Assembly (NCBI GenBank): GCA_025458905.1
Contig: JALORN010000012.1
Span: 1-64,000 of the forward strand
Length of the DNA: 64,000 nucleotides
Source: Steroidobacteraceae bacterium
Lineage (GTDB): Bacteria > Pseudomonadota > Gammaproteobacteria > Steroidobacterales > Steroidobacteraceae
Reading direction: 5' to 3'
A program made the position numbers and the translations under genes. Shown here piece after piece: positions 9,015 to 21,590 of this stretch. Numbering within the stretch: the stretch's first letter is position 1; the number at the start of each line of letters is the position of its first letter. A model generated the notes under the pieces. That model made no database searches. It was not told where the DNA came from and saw nothing but the letters and a program-made list of their open reading frames with translations.

Positions 9015-10391
9015 TCAGCGCACGCCCCGGCGCTGCAGCGCGTTCGGCTGGTAGTCGGCCGGCGAGCGCTTGATGCCGAAGTCGCGGCTGCGCGGCTCCT
9101 CGTTGTCGAGGCCGAGGGCGAGGTAGCGGCCGTTGGACATGTCCATCACGACCTCGAGCGCGGTCCAGAGCGTCGGCACCGAGTAGAACTGGATCACGTG
9201 GCCTTCCTGCACGCGGTAGAGCTGGTCGCGGCTGTCGTAGCAGTCGACGACCAGGATCTGCCAGCTGTCCTCGTCGACGTACAGGGTGCGCCGCTTGTAG
9301 AGATGGCTGGTGCCGGGCTTCAGCACCGAGTCGACCACCCAGACGCGGTGCAGCTCGTAGCGGGTGAGGTCGGGATTGACGTGGTTCTTCTGCAGGACCT
9401 GGTTGTACTTCAGGGTCGGCTGGTGGAGCTTGTAGCTGTTGTACGGGACCAGCATCTCCTTCTTGCCGACCAGCTTCCAGGCATAGCGCTGCGGGCTGCC
9501 GTTGTAGATGTCGAACTGGTCGGCCGTGCGCAGGTTGTCGGAGTTGGTGCCGGGGTTGTCGAAGGCGACGTCCGGCGCGCGGCGCACGCGGCGCTGCCCG
9601 GGGTTGTAGATCCAGGCGCGGCGGTTCTCCTTCGACTGGTCGAGCGTCTCGTGCACCAGCAGGATCTCGCCGGCGAGGCGCGCGGGGGCGATCGTCTCCT
9701 GGAAGAAATAGGCGATGACGTTGTCGAGGTTCTCGGACTTCGCGCCGGGGGCGCTGTAGGCGACGAAGGTCTCGTCCTTGAACTTGACCATCGTGTAGGC
9801 GCCGCTCGCCGTGACCGGCGCCTGGCCGATGACGCGCGCGATCGAATCGCCCCGGTACCGCAGCACGTGGTTCCAGAAGACCTCGACACCTTCCTTCGGG
9901 ATCGGGAAGGGGATGCCCTCGCCGGCGTTCACGACGCCGTTGCCACCGGGCGCGAGCTGCGCGGTGGTCGCGATGCGCCGGGTCGCATCGTAGATGCGTT
10001 GCGGGACCGCGGCGCTGCGCCGCGTGGGATAGACGTTCATCTTGAACGTCGGGTAGGCCTGCAGCAGCTTCTTGTGGCCCTCGGTCAGCACGTTGGCGTA
10101 CTGCGCCATGTTGGCCCGCGTGACCGTGTACAGCGGCTTGTCGCCCGCGTACGGATCCGGGTGGTGGGCGGCCTGGCGCAGCTCGGCGACGCCGGCCTTG
10201 GCGGCGGAGTCGAGGCCGCCCTCCCACGCCGGGATCGTGCCGGCGGCGTTGGCGCCCTTCTCGGCACCGAGCGGCGTCAGTTCGCCGCCGAGCTTGGCGG
10301 CATCGGCCGCGGGGATGGCAGACGACGCCGGCGCCGTGGCGAGCGCGGCGAGCACGGCGCCGCAGGCGAGCAGCAGGGCTTTCTGGGTCAT
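9015..10391 (-). CDS. DUF1329 domain protein, periplasmic
   Basis: 458 residues with a strong GGAGGA ribosome binding site about 10 bases before the ATG. The signal peptide (MTQKALLLACGAVLAAL..., cleavage near Ala-Ser-Ser-Ala) is followed by the characteristic DUF1329 start: a G-x-x-L-T-P-x-G-A-E-K-x-G-N sequence and IPAWEGGL. The remainder is the full-length domain, with conserved WxYxPGQRRVRR (about 285) and the SHLYKRRTLYVDEDSWQI region near 380. As I recall, DUF1329 is structurally related to the LolA/LolB lipoprotein carriers, which would make it a periplasmic carrier of a lipid or hydrophobic compound. That fold claim is from memory. It lies between the DUF1302 and YCF48 genes with 42- and 4-base gaps, so one operon. 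Confidence 0.9.
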   Translation of the reverse strand: MTQKALLLACGAVLAALATAPASSAIPAADAAKLGGELTPLGAEKGANAAGTIPAWEGGLDSAAKAGVAELRQAAHHPDPYAGDKPLYTVTRANMAQYANVLTEGHKKLLQAYPTFKMNVYPTRRSAAVPQRIYDATRRIATTAQLAPGGNGVVNAGEGIPFPIPKEGVEVFWNHVLRYRGDSIARVIGQAPVTASGAYTMVKFKDETFVAYSAPGAKSENLDNVIAYFFQETIAPARLAGEILLVHETLDQSKENRRAWIYNPGQRRVRRAPDVAFDNPGTNSDNLRTADQFDIYNGSPQRYAWKLVGKKEMLVPYNSYKLHQPTLKYNQVLQKNHVNPDLTRYELHRVWVVDSVLKPGTSHLYKRRTLYVDEDSWQILVVDCYDSRDQLYRVQEGHVIQFYSVPTLWTALEVVMDMSNGRYLALGLDNEEPRSRDFGIKRSPADYQPNALQRRGVR

Positions 10392-10433
10392 GGTGGCTCG
10401 GTCCTCCGAAACTCGGGTGCGCTCGTCCGTGGC

Positions 10434-12569
10434 TCAGAACGCGAACTTGACGGTGGTGGCGATGAAGTCGCGGTCGTTGATGTCGTTGAAGCGCCCGGCG
10501 CCGCCGAAGGTCGTCCAGTTGAGGTCGACCTCCCAGCGTGCGAGCAGGTTGGCCGAGACGCCGAGCGTCAGCGCGCGGCGGCCCTCGATGAAGTTGGCGG
10601 CGGGACCGGGCGTGGTGCCCGAGACGTCGTGCTGCCACGCGAAGCGCGGCACCACGTTCCACGGGCCCATCAGTCCCGGATACTCGAGGCGCCCCGCGAG
10701 GCGGTAGCCCCAGGAAGTCGAGTCGGCGAAGCGACTCAGCGGCTCGACTTCGCCGAAGTGACGCGAGGCGAGCTCGGCGTTGCCCGACACCGAGGTGCCG
10801 GGACCGTTGTAGCGCAGGCCGCGGCCGGCCGGGCCACCGGAGATCTTGCTCGGCAGGTCGGCGATGTGCGAGACCGCGCCCTCGAAGGCCACCACCAGCT
10901 GCGCGGCCTTCAGCACGTTGGTGAAGGTGCGGGTCGCGGTGAACTGCGCCTGCCAGGCGTCGTGCCGGCCCCAGCCGCGCACGTCCTGCTCGACACCGAA
11001 GCGGCCCAGCTGGTTGCAGGCGTTCAGCGTGTTGGCCGCCGCCGGGTTGGTCGCGGCGCAGGGCGGCGGCGCGAACGCCGACAGCGGCGTGCCGACCGGT
11101 GCCATCGCGTTCAGCAGCCCGAGGCCGGCCTCGAACGGCGTCAGCGCCGCGAACAGCAGCTCGACGTCGTCGTACTGCAGCGGCACGTCCTTGCGGTAGG
11201 TGAGCTCGCCCTGCAGCGCGACGCCGCCGGTCTGGAACTGCGTGTTGAACGACAGGCCGATCATCTGGATGTCCTCGGGATACTCCAGGAAGTAGCGCGC
11301 GGTCTGCGCGTACTCGTGGGTCGCGAGGTTGGTGGCCTGCACGCCGACGCCCGCCGCGCCGCCGCCGGCGAGCAGCGTGCGCGCGGCGATCGTGGCGTAC
11401 TCGGTCAGCTGCGCCAGCGACACGTCGCCGACGAAGCGCAGCGCATTGCTGCGCGAGGCCGCGAGCCCGGCCTGCGCCGCGGCGGCGATCGCGGCCGCAG
11501 GCGGCAGGCCGCCCGCGAGGCCGAGCGCCGCGGCCTGCGCGGCGTTGGCGGCGCCCCAGGCATTGGCGACGCCCGCGGCCGTGCCGGTGCGGCCCGACAC
11601 GAGCGGCAGGCGGCTGTGGTAGTTCATGAAGTAGAGGCCGAACTCCGTGCCGTAGTTGACCTCGGGCGCGAAGTAGCGGAGCGCGACGCCGAACTGGCCG
11701 TCGTCGTCGGGCCGCCGGTCGGCGGCGCGCCGCACGCCCTGGAAGTCCCGGATCAGCGTGCCGCCGAGCGGGCGGAAGTCGACACCCTGGTCGGAGAAGG
11801 CGCCGAACCCGAGGAACACCCGCTCGCCGCCGTTGGCGGCGAAGTCGGTGGTGGAGAACATGCTGCCGGTGGGTTCGGGGAAGACCGGGTTCCAGTCGGT
11901 GATGTAGAGCGCCTGGGCGCTCCAGCGGTCGTTGAACTGCAGCGTGAGGTTGACCATCTCCTGCGGCAGGAAGGCCTGGCGCAGCTCGGCACCGGGGACG
12001 CGCAGCGCCGCGACGTCGAAGTGGTTGAGGATGCTCAGGCCATTCTGGATGAAGGTACTCTCGCCCCAGCTGACGACCTGGCGGCCGAGGCGCAGCTCGC
12101 CGGGCATCCCGCCGAGGTCGAAGCGCCCATAGACGAAGGCGTCGAGCGGCCGGAGATAGTTGCCGACGAGGTCGCGCGCGGAGCGCGACAGCGGCGTGCG
12201 GTCGGTCGGGCCGTCGTCGGCCGCCCGGTCGTAGAGGGCGGCGGCGCGCACGAAGGCACCGACCTGCCGGTAGTTCAGCGACAGCTCGGTCAGCACGTTG
12301 AAAGCCGCGCTGTACATGTCGGTGTCGTAGTTGAGGTTGCCGTCGTCGATGTTCGGCGACCGCCCGCAGCCGCCGTTGGCGGTGGCGACCAGCCGACAGT
12401 CGCGCGACTCGATGCGCCAGGCCTGGCCGTAGGAGAGCGTGGTGTCCCAGCTGCCGGTGAAGCTGCCCGACTCGTTGGAGAACTCGACCGCGGCGGCCTG
12501 CGGCACGAGGCACGCCGCGGCGCCGGCGAGCGCCAGGACGCGCAGCGGGCGTGAAACGGAAGCATCCAT
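10434..12569 (-). CDS. DUF1302 outer-membrane beta-barrel-like protein
   Basis: 711 residues with an N-terminal signal peptide (cleavage near AAA-VEFSNESG). The mature start, EFSNESGSFTGSWDTTLSYG, is the standard DUF1302 beginning. Further typical features are the FNVLTELSLNYR strand, GRQVVSWGESTFIQNGLSIL (about 175), a repeated aromatic/alternating strand pattern and a C-terminal VKFAF ending in Phe, as expected for a Bam-inserted barrel. An Ala-rich insert occurs around 345-390. It is the first gene of the operon and has a run of G (GGGGGG) before the ATG. DUF1302 is regularly paired with DUF1329 in Gammaproteobacteria and probably forms the outer-membrane component. The cargo is unknown. 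Confidence 0.85.
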   Translation of the reverse strand: MDASVSRPLRVLALAGAAACLVPQAAAVEFSNESGSFTGSWDTTLSYGQAWRIESRDCRLVATANGGCGRSPNIDDGNLNYDTDMYSAAFNVLTELSLNYRQVGAFVRAAALYDRAADDGPTDRTPLSRSARDLVGNYLRPLDAFVYGRFDLGGMPGELRLGRQVVSWGESTFIQNGLSILNHFDVAALRVPGAELRQAFLPQEMVNLTLQFNDRWSAQALYITDWNPVFPEPTGSMFSTTDFAANGGERVFLGFGAFSDQGVDFRPLGGTLIRDFQGVRRAADRRPDDDGQFGVALRYFAPEVNYGTEFGLYFMNYHSRLPLVSGRTGTAAGVANAWGAANAAQAAALGLAGGLPPAAAIAAAAQAGLAASRSNALRFVGDVSLAQLTEYATIAARTLLAGGGAAGVGVQATNLATHEYAQTARYFLEYPEDIQMIGLSFNTQFQTGGVALQGELTYRKDVPLQYDDVELLFAALTPFEAGLGLLNAMAPVGTPLSAFAPPPCAATNPAAANTLNACNQLGRFGVEQDVRGWGRHDAWQAQFTATRTFTNVLKAAQLVVAFEGAVSHIADLPSKISGGPAGRGLRYNGPGTSVSGNAELASRHFGEVEPLSRFADSTSWGYRLAGRLEYPGLMGPWNVVPRFAWQHDVSGTTPGPAANFIEGRRALTLGVSANLLARWEVDLNWTTFGGAGRFNDINDRDFIATTVKFAF

Positions 12570-12684
12570 GTCGACCCCCCCAAGTCAGGTTGCGGGATCC
12601 CGGGCGGGGTGGCCACGACGAATGGTGGCGGCGCGCGGGAGTCTGCTCGGTCCCCTCAGATCGGTAGTCCCGTCCGTCGCGTCG

Positions 12685-12690
12685 AGTATA
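12685..12690 (-). promoter_or_regulatory. Putative -10 element (TATACT) for the DUF1302 operon
   Basis: In the 197-base gap between plsB and the DUF1302 gene the minus strand carries TATACT, five of six to the sigma70 -10 consensus, in GC-rich surroundings. The transcript would have a leader of roughly 110 bases. No good -35 box is evident 16-18 bases upstream, so activation by a regulator is possible. The rest of the gap shows no ORF. Confidence 0.35.
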
Positions 12691-12766
12691 GCAGTGGCCT
12701 CCACGCGACGTGCGGCGCCGCCGGCTTCTTGCAACGCAAAACGCGCGCGGGCGTGGCCCGCCGCAC

Positions 12767-15205
12767 TCAGGCGTGGGTGACCTGCAGGATGCTGTGGCGG
12801 ATCTGCTCGGAGAGCACGTACTCGGCGTCGGCAGCGACCCGCCCGAGCACCTCGTCGAACTGCAGCTTGCCGCCCTCGCCCGCCTGCAGCACCTGCCGCT
12901 CGGTCAGCAGCGCGATGAAGTTGTCGAACAGCGCGCGGTCGGAGAACTCGGGCGAGTCGAAGCCGTACAGCATCGCGATGCGCTGCGCCATCAGCTGGCA
13001 GCGCTCGGCGAGGCCCTTGGCGGTGAGCACGCCACTGCCGGCCTGGATCAGCAGCGCGATCGCGAGGTAGTAGCGCTCGATGGTCTGGATCGTCGACTGC
13101 GCGAGCAGCGAGAGTTGCACCGCGCGTGGCGAGGTCGGCGGCGGGCGACGCCACGCCAGGCCGTCGTCCGCCGCCTCGAGGATGCCCTGGCGAGCGAGTG
13201 CCTGGAGCATCGCGTCGACCGCGCCGGGCAGTTCCTCCTCGGTCCACTTGAGGAAGAGTTCGGTGGCGACGTACGGGTAGATCCGCCACACCAGGCGCTG
13301 GATGTCGGCGGCCGGCACCTCCGCGTTGCTGATGAACGCGCAGGCGATCAGCGACGGCAGGGCGAAGAGGTGGAGCACGTTGTTGCGGTAATAGGTCATC
13401 AGCACCGCGGACTCGTCGCCCATGCGCACGACGTCGCCGAGCTTGTGCGCCTGGCGCTGCAGCACCTTCATCGACTCGCCGTAGGAGATGACCTCGGGCG
13501 CCGACAGCGGCGTCAGCGTCATGCGTGCGCCGTACGGCGCGTCGCGCAGGAGTGCGAGGTAGAAGTCGACCTGGCGCTCGAGGTCGGCCACCGCCATCGC
13601 GCGACGCGGCGTCGCCAGCAGGGTCACGGCCAGCAGGTTGATCGGCGTGACGGCCGCGGCGCCGTTGATGTGGCACATGATGCGGGTCGCGAGATCGTCG
13701 ACCAGTCGGCTCACCCAGCCGGCGCGCGTGTCCTCGTCGAAGCGCTGCCCGCGCCACCCGGGCTGGAAGCGGTCGAGCAGGCCGTCGAGGTGGATCGGCT
13801 CGCCGAGGTTGACGTGCACGCGGCCGAACTTCTCGCGCAGCACGCGCCGGAAGCGCAGCAGGTCGAGGATGCTCTCCTTCTGCTTGGGCCGGCCGGAGAG
13901 CTCGCCGATGTAGGTGCCGGCCTCGACGACGCGCTCGTAGCCGAAGTACACCGGCAGGAACACCACCGGGCGCTTCGGGTCGCGCAGGTAGCTGCGGACG
14001 GTCATCGACAGCATGCCGGTGCGCGGCTGCAGCAGCCGGCCCGTGCGCGAGCGGCCGCCCTCGATGAAGTACTCGATCGAGTGGCCGCGGCCCATGATCG
14101 TCGCCAGGTACTTCATGAAGACGACGGTGTAGAGCGCGTTGCCGCCGAAGCTGCGGCGGATGAAGAACGCCCCGCCCTTGCGCAGGAAACGGCCGACGAG
14201 CGGGATGTCGAGGTTGATGCCCGCGGCGATGTGCGGGATGGCGTAGCCCTGGCGGTAGATCGCGTAGGACAGCAGCAGGTAGTCCATGTGGCTGCGATGG
14301 CAGGGCACGAACACGATCTCGCGGTCGTCGCGCGTGGCCTCGCGCAGCGTCTCGACGTGCCCGAACACCACGCCGTCGTAGAGGCGGTTCCAGAGCCGCG
14401 TCAGCAGGCCCTCCATGAACGTCACGAAGGCGTGCGAGTAGTTGGCGGCGATCTCCTCGGCGTAGCCGCGTGCCACCAGCAGCGCCTTGCGACGCTCGAG
14501 CTTGCGCTCGCGCATCTCCTGGGCGACCGCGGCCCGCACCGCGCGGGTGCTCAGCACGCGCGCGACGATGGTGCGCCGGTGCGAGAGATCGGGACCGATG
14601 CGCGAGGCTCGCTGGCGGCGGAAGCGCGCGCGCATCTCGCGCGCCAGGCGCGCCGACTGCTCGGGTGCGGGCAGGATTGGATCGAGCAGCGACCGCAGGC
14701 TGCGCGGCTCGCCGAGCTCGAGCATCGTGAAGCGGCCGTTGAACACCACCTGCAGCGCCTTGCGCAGGCTGCTGCCGAGCGCCCAGTTCTCCGACAGCAG
14801 CAGGCGCAGCCACGACCCCTCCTTCTGCGGCGCGCGGCCCCAGTAGACGGCGACCGGGACGAGGCGCACGTCGAAGCCGGGATCGGCGCGCACCGCCTCT
14901 ATCATCGCGGCGAGGGCCGGCGGCGGGCGACGCTCGATGCGGGCGTCGAACAGGCCGCGCTGGCGCAGCAGCGGCAGCGCGGCGCCGACCGCGCGGCCGC
15001 CACGCCCGAGGATCCGGCCGCCGGGCGGCGGCAGGCCGTGCCGGCCGCAGGCGATCTCGAGCGCACCGAGGTCGACACGGCTGCGGCGTTCCATCACGTA
15101 GCAGACCGGAGCGGCGGGCACCGTCCCGATGCGCGCGATCGACTCCTCGGGCCGCACCTCGATGCGGACCCAGAGCGACAGCAGGCTGCGCAGCAGCGGG
15201 TTCAT
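12767..15205 (-). CDS. plsB: Glycerol-3-phosphate 1-O-acyltransferase PlsB
   Basis: 812 residues from the ATG at 15205 (MNPLLRSLLSLWV), close to the usual length of about 800. It acylates sn-glycerol-3-phosphate with acyl-CoA or acyl-ACP, the first step of phospholipid synthesis, at the inner membrane. Block I is HRSHMDY (about 303-309); block II is GGAFFIRRSFGGN; block III is FIEGGRSRTGRLLQPRTGML; block IV is VVFLPVYFGYERV, all in the correct order. The N-terminal and C-terminal extensions are those of the long PlsB family, not PlsC. A longer frame to 15277 lacks support. It is followed at 136 bases on its upstream side by a small alpha/beta hydrolase gene. Its presence makes the dead acyltransferase at 4520-5385 redundant for de novo synthesis. 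Confidence 0.95.
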   Translation of the reverse strand: MNPLLRSLLSLWVRIEVRPEESIARIGTVPAAPVCYVMERRSRVDLGALEIACGRHGLPPPGGRILGRGGRAVGAALPLLRQRGLFDARIERRPPPALAAMIEAVRADPGFDVRLVPVAVYWGRAPQKEGSWLRLLLSENWALGSSLRKALQVVFNGRFTMLELGEPRSLRSLLDPILPAPEQSARLAREMRARFRRQRASRIGPDLSHRRTIVARVLSTRAVRAAVAQEMRERKLERRKALLVARGYAEEIAANYSHAFVTFMEGLLTRLWNRLYDGVVFGHVETLREATRDDREIVFVPCHRSHMDYLLLSYAIYRQGYAIPHIAAGINLDIPLVGRFLRKGGAFFIRRSFGGNALYTVVFMKYLATIMGRGHSIEYFIEGGRSRTGRLLQPRTGMLSMTVRSYLRDPKRPVVFLPVYFGYERVVEAGTYIGELSGRPKQKESILDLLRFRRVLREKFGRVHVNLGEPIHLDGLLDRFQPGWRGQRFDEDTRAGWVSRLVDDLATRIMCHINGAAAVTPINLLAVTLLATPRRAMAVADLERQVDFYLALLRDAPYGARMTLTPLSAPEVISYGESMKVLQRQAHKLGDVVRMGDESAVLMTYYRNNVLHLFALPSLIACAFISNAEVPAADIQRLVWRIYPYVATELFLKWTEEELPGAVDAMLQALARQGILEAADDGLAWRRPPPTSPRAVQLSLLAQSTIQTIERYYLAIALLIQAGSGVLTAKGLAERCQLMAQRIAMLYGFDSPEFSDRALFDNFIALLTERQVLQAGEGGKLQFDEVLGRVAADAEYVLSEQIRHSILQVTHA

Positions 15206-15341
15206 CCGCGTCGGACGCGCGTCGGGAGGGTCGGGAACGGCACGGCGCGGAGTGTAGCCGCTGGTGCGGTCCCGCACATGCCCGCACTGCCCGGCCGCGG
15301 CCGCTTCGCGGTCCAGGGCACCGCGCGCCGCCGCCGCGGCC

Positions 15342-15869
15342 TCAGGCGACGAGTTCGGGCGGCAGGTCGACCGAGATCAGGAAGAACTCGAACAGGTGCT
15401 TGATGCGGCGGATCGAGCCGTGCAGGCGATGGTCGTCCTCGAGCACGTGCAGCGCGGCGCCGTACTCGCGCGCGAAGCGCATGCTGTGCTCGAGCGGCAC
15501 GACGTCGTCGCGCCAGCCGTGCACCAGCTCGACCGGGCAGTCGACGACGCGCGGCCGCAGCGGCGGGAGCCCGTCGAGGTAGAGCGCCGGCGCGAGCAGG
15601 AACACGCCGCGCGCGTGCAGGAACGAGGCCGCGGACGTGCAGACGTAGCCGCCGAGGCTCGAGCCCACGAGGACGAGGTCGCCCTGCAGGTTCTTGCAGC
15701 CCTCGACCAGCTTCGCGATCCGGCCCTCGACCGTGTCGATGCCGCGGTAGTCGATGGACTCGACCGTGTAGCCCTCGCTGCGCGCGGTCTCGGCCATCGC
15801 GATGATCTTCTTGCCCCAGGGCTCGGAATCCTTGCCGTGGGAGAACACGCAGTAACGGGGCTTGGCCAA
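15342..15869 (-). CDS. Small alpha/beta-fold hydrolase (YqiA/UPF0227-like)
   Basis: 175 residues, cytoplasmic, no signal. The sequence starts MAKPRYCVFSHGKDSEPWGKK, with the nucleophile elbow GSSLGG (Ser about 91), an acid in HGWRDDVVP (about 136-144) and a histidine in EDDHRLHG (about 165). That is a complete Ser-Asp-His set. The length and compact form match the YqiA-like esterase group. It lies between the alkyltransferase-like gene and plsB on the same strand. Substrate unknown; small thioester or ester hydrolysis is plausible. Confidence 0.8.
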   Translation of the reverse strand: MAKPRYCVFSHGKDSEPWGKKIIAMAETARSEGYTVESIDYRGIDTVEGRIAKLVEGCKNLQGDLVLVGSSLGGYVCTSAASFLHARGVFLLAPALYLDGLPPLRPRVVDCPVELVHGWRDDVVPLEHSMRFAREYGAALHVLEDDHRLHGSIRRIKHLFEFFLISVDLPPELVA

Positions 15870-15918
15870 GAGTGTCGATCCGCGGTGACGGGAAGCGGGA
15901 TTCTAGGGAAGCGCGGTG

Positions 15919-16282
15919 TCACCCGCCATCGCGCCGCCACAGCAGGGCATCCAGCGCCGCGGATCCGGCCGCCCGCGACGCGCAGGCCTTCGCGCGCGAG
16001 GCGCCGTGCCTGCTCGGCCGCCGCGCGCGAGCCGGCCGGGAAGGCGATGCGGCCGCCGGCCGCGACCACCCGGTGCCACGGCAGGCGCGCCGAATCGGGT
16101 GCACGCTTCAGCGCGAACGCGACCAGCCGCGCGCCGCGCGGCAGGCCGGCGCGGCGCGCCACCTCGCCGTAGCTCGCCCACTCGCCCGGCGGGATCGCGG
16201 CCACCGCGCGCCAGATCGTCGTGAACGGCGGCCGCTCGGGCAGCACGTCGGGCGGACGCGGGCGCTGCCGCGGCGGCTTCAA
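15919..16282 (-). CDS. Alkyltransferase-like (ATL/MGMT family) protein with an apparent frameshift near the 3' end
   Basis: The frame starting at a TTG that overlaps the cupin gene's stop (TTGA at 16279-16282; a GTG at 16246 is an alternative) encodes FTTIWRAVAAIPPGEWASYG and then LPWHRVVAAGGRIAFP. The motif PWHRV, with Trp where O6-alkylguanine transferases have the catalytic Cys (PCHRV), identifies an ATL protein: it flags alkylated guanine for nucleotide excision repair but does not transfer the alkyl group. After VAGGRIR the frame stays open, without homology, for more than 190 codons into the next gene. Removing one base near 15961-15963 restores ALDALLWRRDGG and a TGA at 15919, a normal ATL ending. 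Either a true recent frameshift or a sequence error. Confidence 0.65.
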
Positions 16283-17157
16283 TAGCGCGGCGGCTGCCAG
16301 GCGGCACCCGCGACGCCGCGCAACGCGGGCGGCAGCTCCGGCGCGTGCGCCGGCTCGAGCGTGAACGGCTGCACGTCGTCCGACCAGATGTTGTGGTGCC
16401 GACCCTCGCAGAAGCGGATCAGCGACAGGCTGCCGCGGCGCGAGCCGAACGGCCCGTGCCACTGTCCGGCCGGGCGCCAGAAGTAGGCGCCTTCGTACAT
16501 GACGCCGCGCTCGCCGATGATGTCGCCGCCGAGCAGGTACATCTCCTCGACGCAGTCGTGGGCGAGCCGCGCCTCGCGCCAGTCGCGCGGGTGGGTCTGC
16601 GCCCCGGTCGAGAGCAGCAGGGTCTTCTCGCCGGTCGCGGGCACGTGGCGCAGCACCTTGTGGGTCAGGCGCAGGAACTGCACGGCGGGGTCGATGTCGT
16701 GGCTCGTCCAGGGCAGGTCGTGGGTCGCGATCCGTTCGATCGGCGCCGCGCCGGGCAGCGCGTCCGCGGCGTCCGGGCCGGACGGGGCCGCGGCCGCACC
16801 GGCAAGGTCGAGCCACCCGGGTTCGCGGTCGAAGAACGCCAGCAGCACCGCGCCGCCGGCGCTCGACCAGCCGCCGGCCGCATGGCGCGCGGGCAGCCAG
16901 GCGTAGTCGTCCAGGCCGTAGCGCAGCGCGCCGCGCTGCATGGCGCCGTCGATCACCAGCCACTCCTGTGCGGCGGCCAGCGCATGCCTGCCGCGCGCGA
17001 AGCCTGCCGGCAGGCGCAGCAGCGCCGAGCAGGCGCCGCTGCCCGGATCGCGGCTCAGCACCTTCGCCTCGACGTCACGCCAGCCGGCGCCCGGGAACGG
17101 CGCCGCCACCCAGGGCAGCTGCTGGGCGTGGAGGAACTCGACGTGTGGTCTCGGCAT
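16279..17157 (-). CDS. Double-cupin domain protein (DUF4437-like)
   Basis: 292 residues, cytoplasmic. Two cupin-like halves are visible. The first (about 25-125) has LPAGFARGRHALAAAQEWLV; the second (about 165-260) has EEMYLLGGDIIGERG, YFWRPAGQWHGPFGS and IRFCEGRHHNIW. The metal-binding His/Glu pattern is partly conserved in the second half (HDCVEEMYLL and QWHGPF). This resembles cupin proteins annotated as DUF4437 or 'ChrR-like anti-sigma cupin'. The gene is divergent from the oxoprolinase gene across only 45 bases, and its stop overlaps the start of the ATL gene. Function unknown; it may be an enzyme or sensor related to the adjacent hydantoin/oxoproline pathway. Confidence 0.6.
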   Translation of the reverse strand: MPRPHVEFLHAQQLPWVAAPFPGAGWRDVEAKVLSRDPGSGACSALLRLPAGFARGRHALAAAQEWLVIDGAMQRGALRYGLDDYAWLPARHAAGGWSSAGGAVLLAFFDREPGWLDLAGAAAAPSGPDAADALPGAAPIERIATHDLPWTSHDIDPAVQFLRLTHKVLRHVPATGEKTLLLSTGAQTHPRDWREARLAHDCVEEMYLLGGDIIGERGVMYEGAYFWRPAGQWHGPFGSRRGSLSLIRFCEGRHHNIWSDDVQPFTLEPAHAPELPPALRGVAGAAWQPPRY

Positions 17158-17202
17158 GCCGGCGACGACCTCGGCGCTGAGGATTTGCCTACGATAGCGC
17201 CT

Positions 17203-20889
<3,687 letters not shown>

Positions 20890-20972
20890 ACGCGGCTTGC
20901 GGTTGAACCGGCCCGGCCGCTGCACTAGAGTGCCGGCCGGCTTCAGGCCTTCCCCTAGGGTGCACTTGGTCC

Positions 20973-21578
20973 ATGGTCGATGATTCCGCCCCTGCGCCAG
21001 CGGCGCAGATCGACTGGCTGACGACGACCAGCACGACCTCCGCCTCCCCCGTCCTGCAGCAGTGGCAGAAGCGCGCCGGCAGCCGCCTCGGGCGCTGGCT
21101 GTTCGCGCGCGCGGTGTGCCGCCGTGCACCCTACTTCGCGACCATCGCGCCGCGCTTCGTCGAGCTCGCGCCGTCGGTGTGCCGCGTCTCGATACCGAAG
21201 CGCCGCGCAGTCGAGAACCACCTCGGCACCGTGCATGCGCTGGCGATCGGCAACCTCTGCGAACTGGTCGCCGGCATGGTCACCGAGGTCACGATCCCGG
21301 GTTCGATGCGCTGGATCCCGCGCGGCATGACCATCGAGTACCTGCGCAAGGCCGACAGCGACGTCGTCGCCACCGCGCGGCTCGACAAGAACGAGTGGGG
21401 GGACGCGGGCAACGTCGGGGTCCCGGTCACGGTCGTCGACGCGCGCGGCGAGGAGGTGGTGCGCGCGGTGATCACGATGTACGTCTCGCCGCGCGACGCG
21501 GCCGACGCGCACCGCGGCCGGGGCCGCTCGCGGGCCGCGCCGCGGCGCGCATCCGAGGGGCGGCGCGACGCCGCCTGA
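20973..21578 (+). CDS. Hotdog-fold protein (DUF4442)
   Basis: 201 residues. The core contains ENHLGTVHALAIGNLCELVAGMVTE and WIPRGMTIEYLRKADSDV, the helix and strand pattern of DUF4442, a hotdog-fold thioesterase-like family related to PaaI/YiiD. The C-terminal 25 residues are Arg/Ala-rich and probably disordered. It follows the oxoprolinase gene by 83 bases. A small GC-rich palindrome surrounds its stop codon, shared with the convergent sheath gene. It is a likely acyl-CoA or ACP thioesterase relative; no catalytic residue can be assigned with confidence. Confidence 0.78.
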   Translation: MVDDSAPAPAAQIDWLTTTSTTSASPVLQQWQKRAGSRLGRWLFARAVCRRAPYFATIAPRFVELAPSVCRVSIPKRRAVENHLGTVHALAIGNLCELVAGMVTEVTIPGSMRWIPRGMTIEYLRKADSDVVATARLDKNEWGDAGNVGVPVTVVDARGEEVVRAVITMYVSPRDAADAHRGRGRSRAAPRRASEGRRDAA

Positions 21579-21590
21579 GCGGCCGCTCAG
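21575..21590. terminator. Palindrome enclosing both stop codons of a convergent pair
   Basis: The 16-base perfect dyad CTGAGCGGCCGCTCAG holds the TGA of the DUF4442 gene (21576-21578) and, on the other strand, the TGA of the sheath gene (21587-21589). No U-tract follows on either side, so it is at best a weak bidirectional transcription end. Confidence 0.35.

Noticed and set aside
8991-12554. Plus-strand open frame of 1187 codons opposite DUF1329/DUF1302
   Set aside because: Antisense shadow of two genes with clear domains and signal peptides.
12710-15403. Plus-strand open frame opposite plsB
   Set aside because: plsB motifs are complete on the minus strand; the antisense product is low-complexity.
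15377-15918. Extension of the ATL reading frame through the hydrolase gene
   Set aside because: The extension is out of frame with a well-supported gene on the same strand and shows no homology; a frameshift explains it better.
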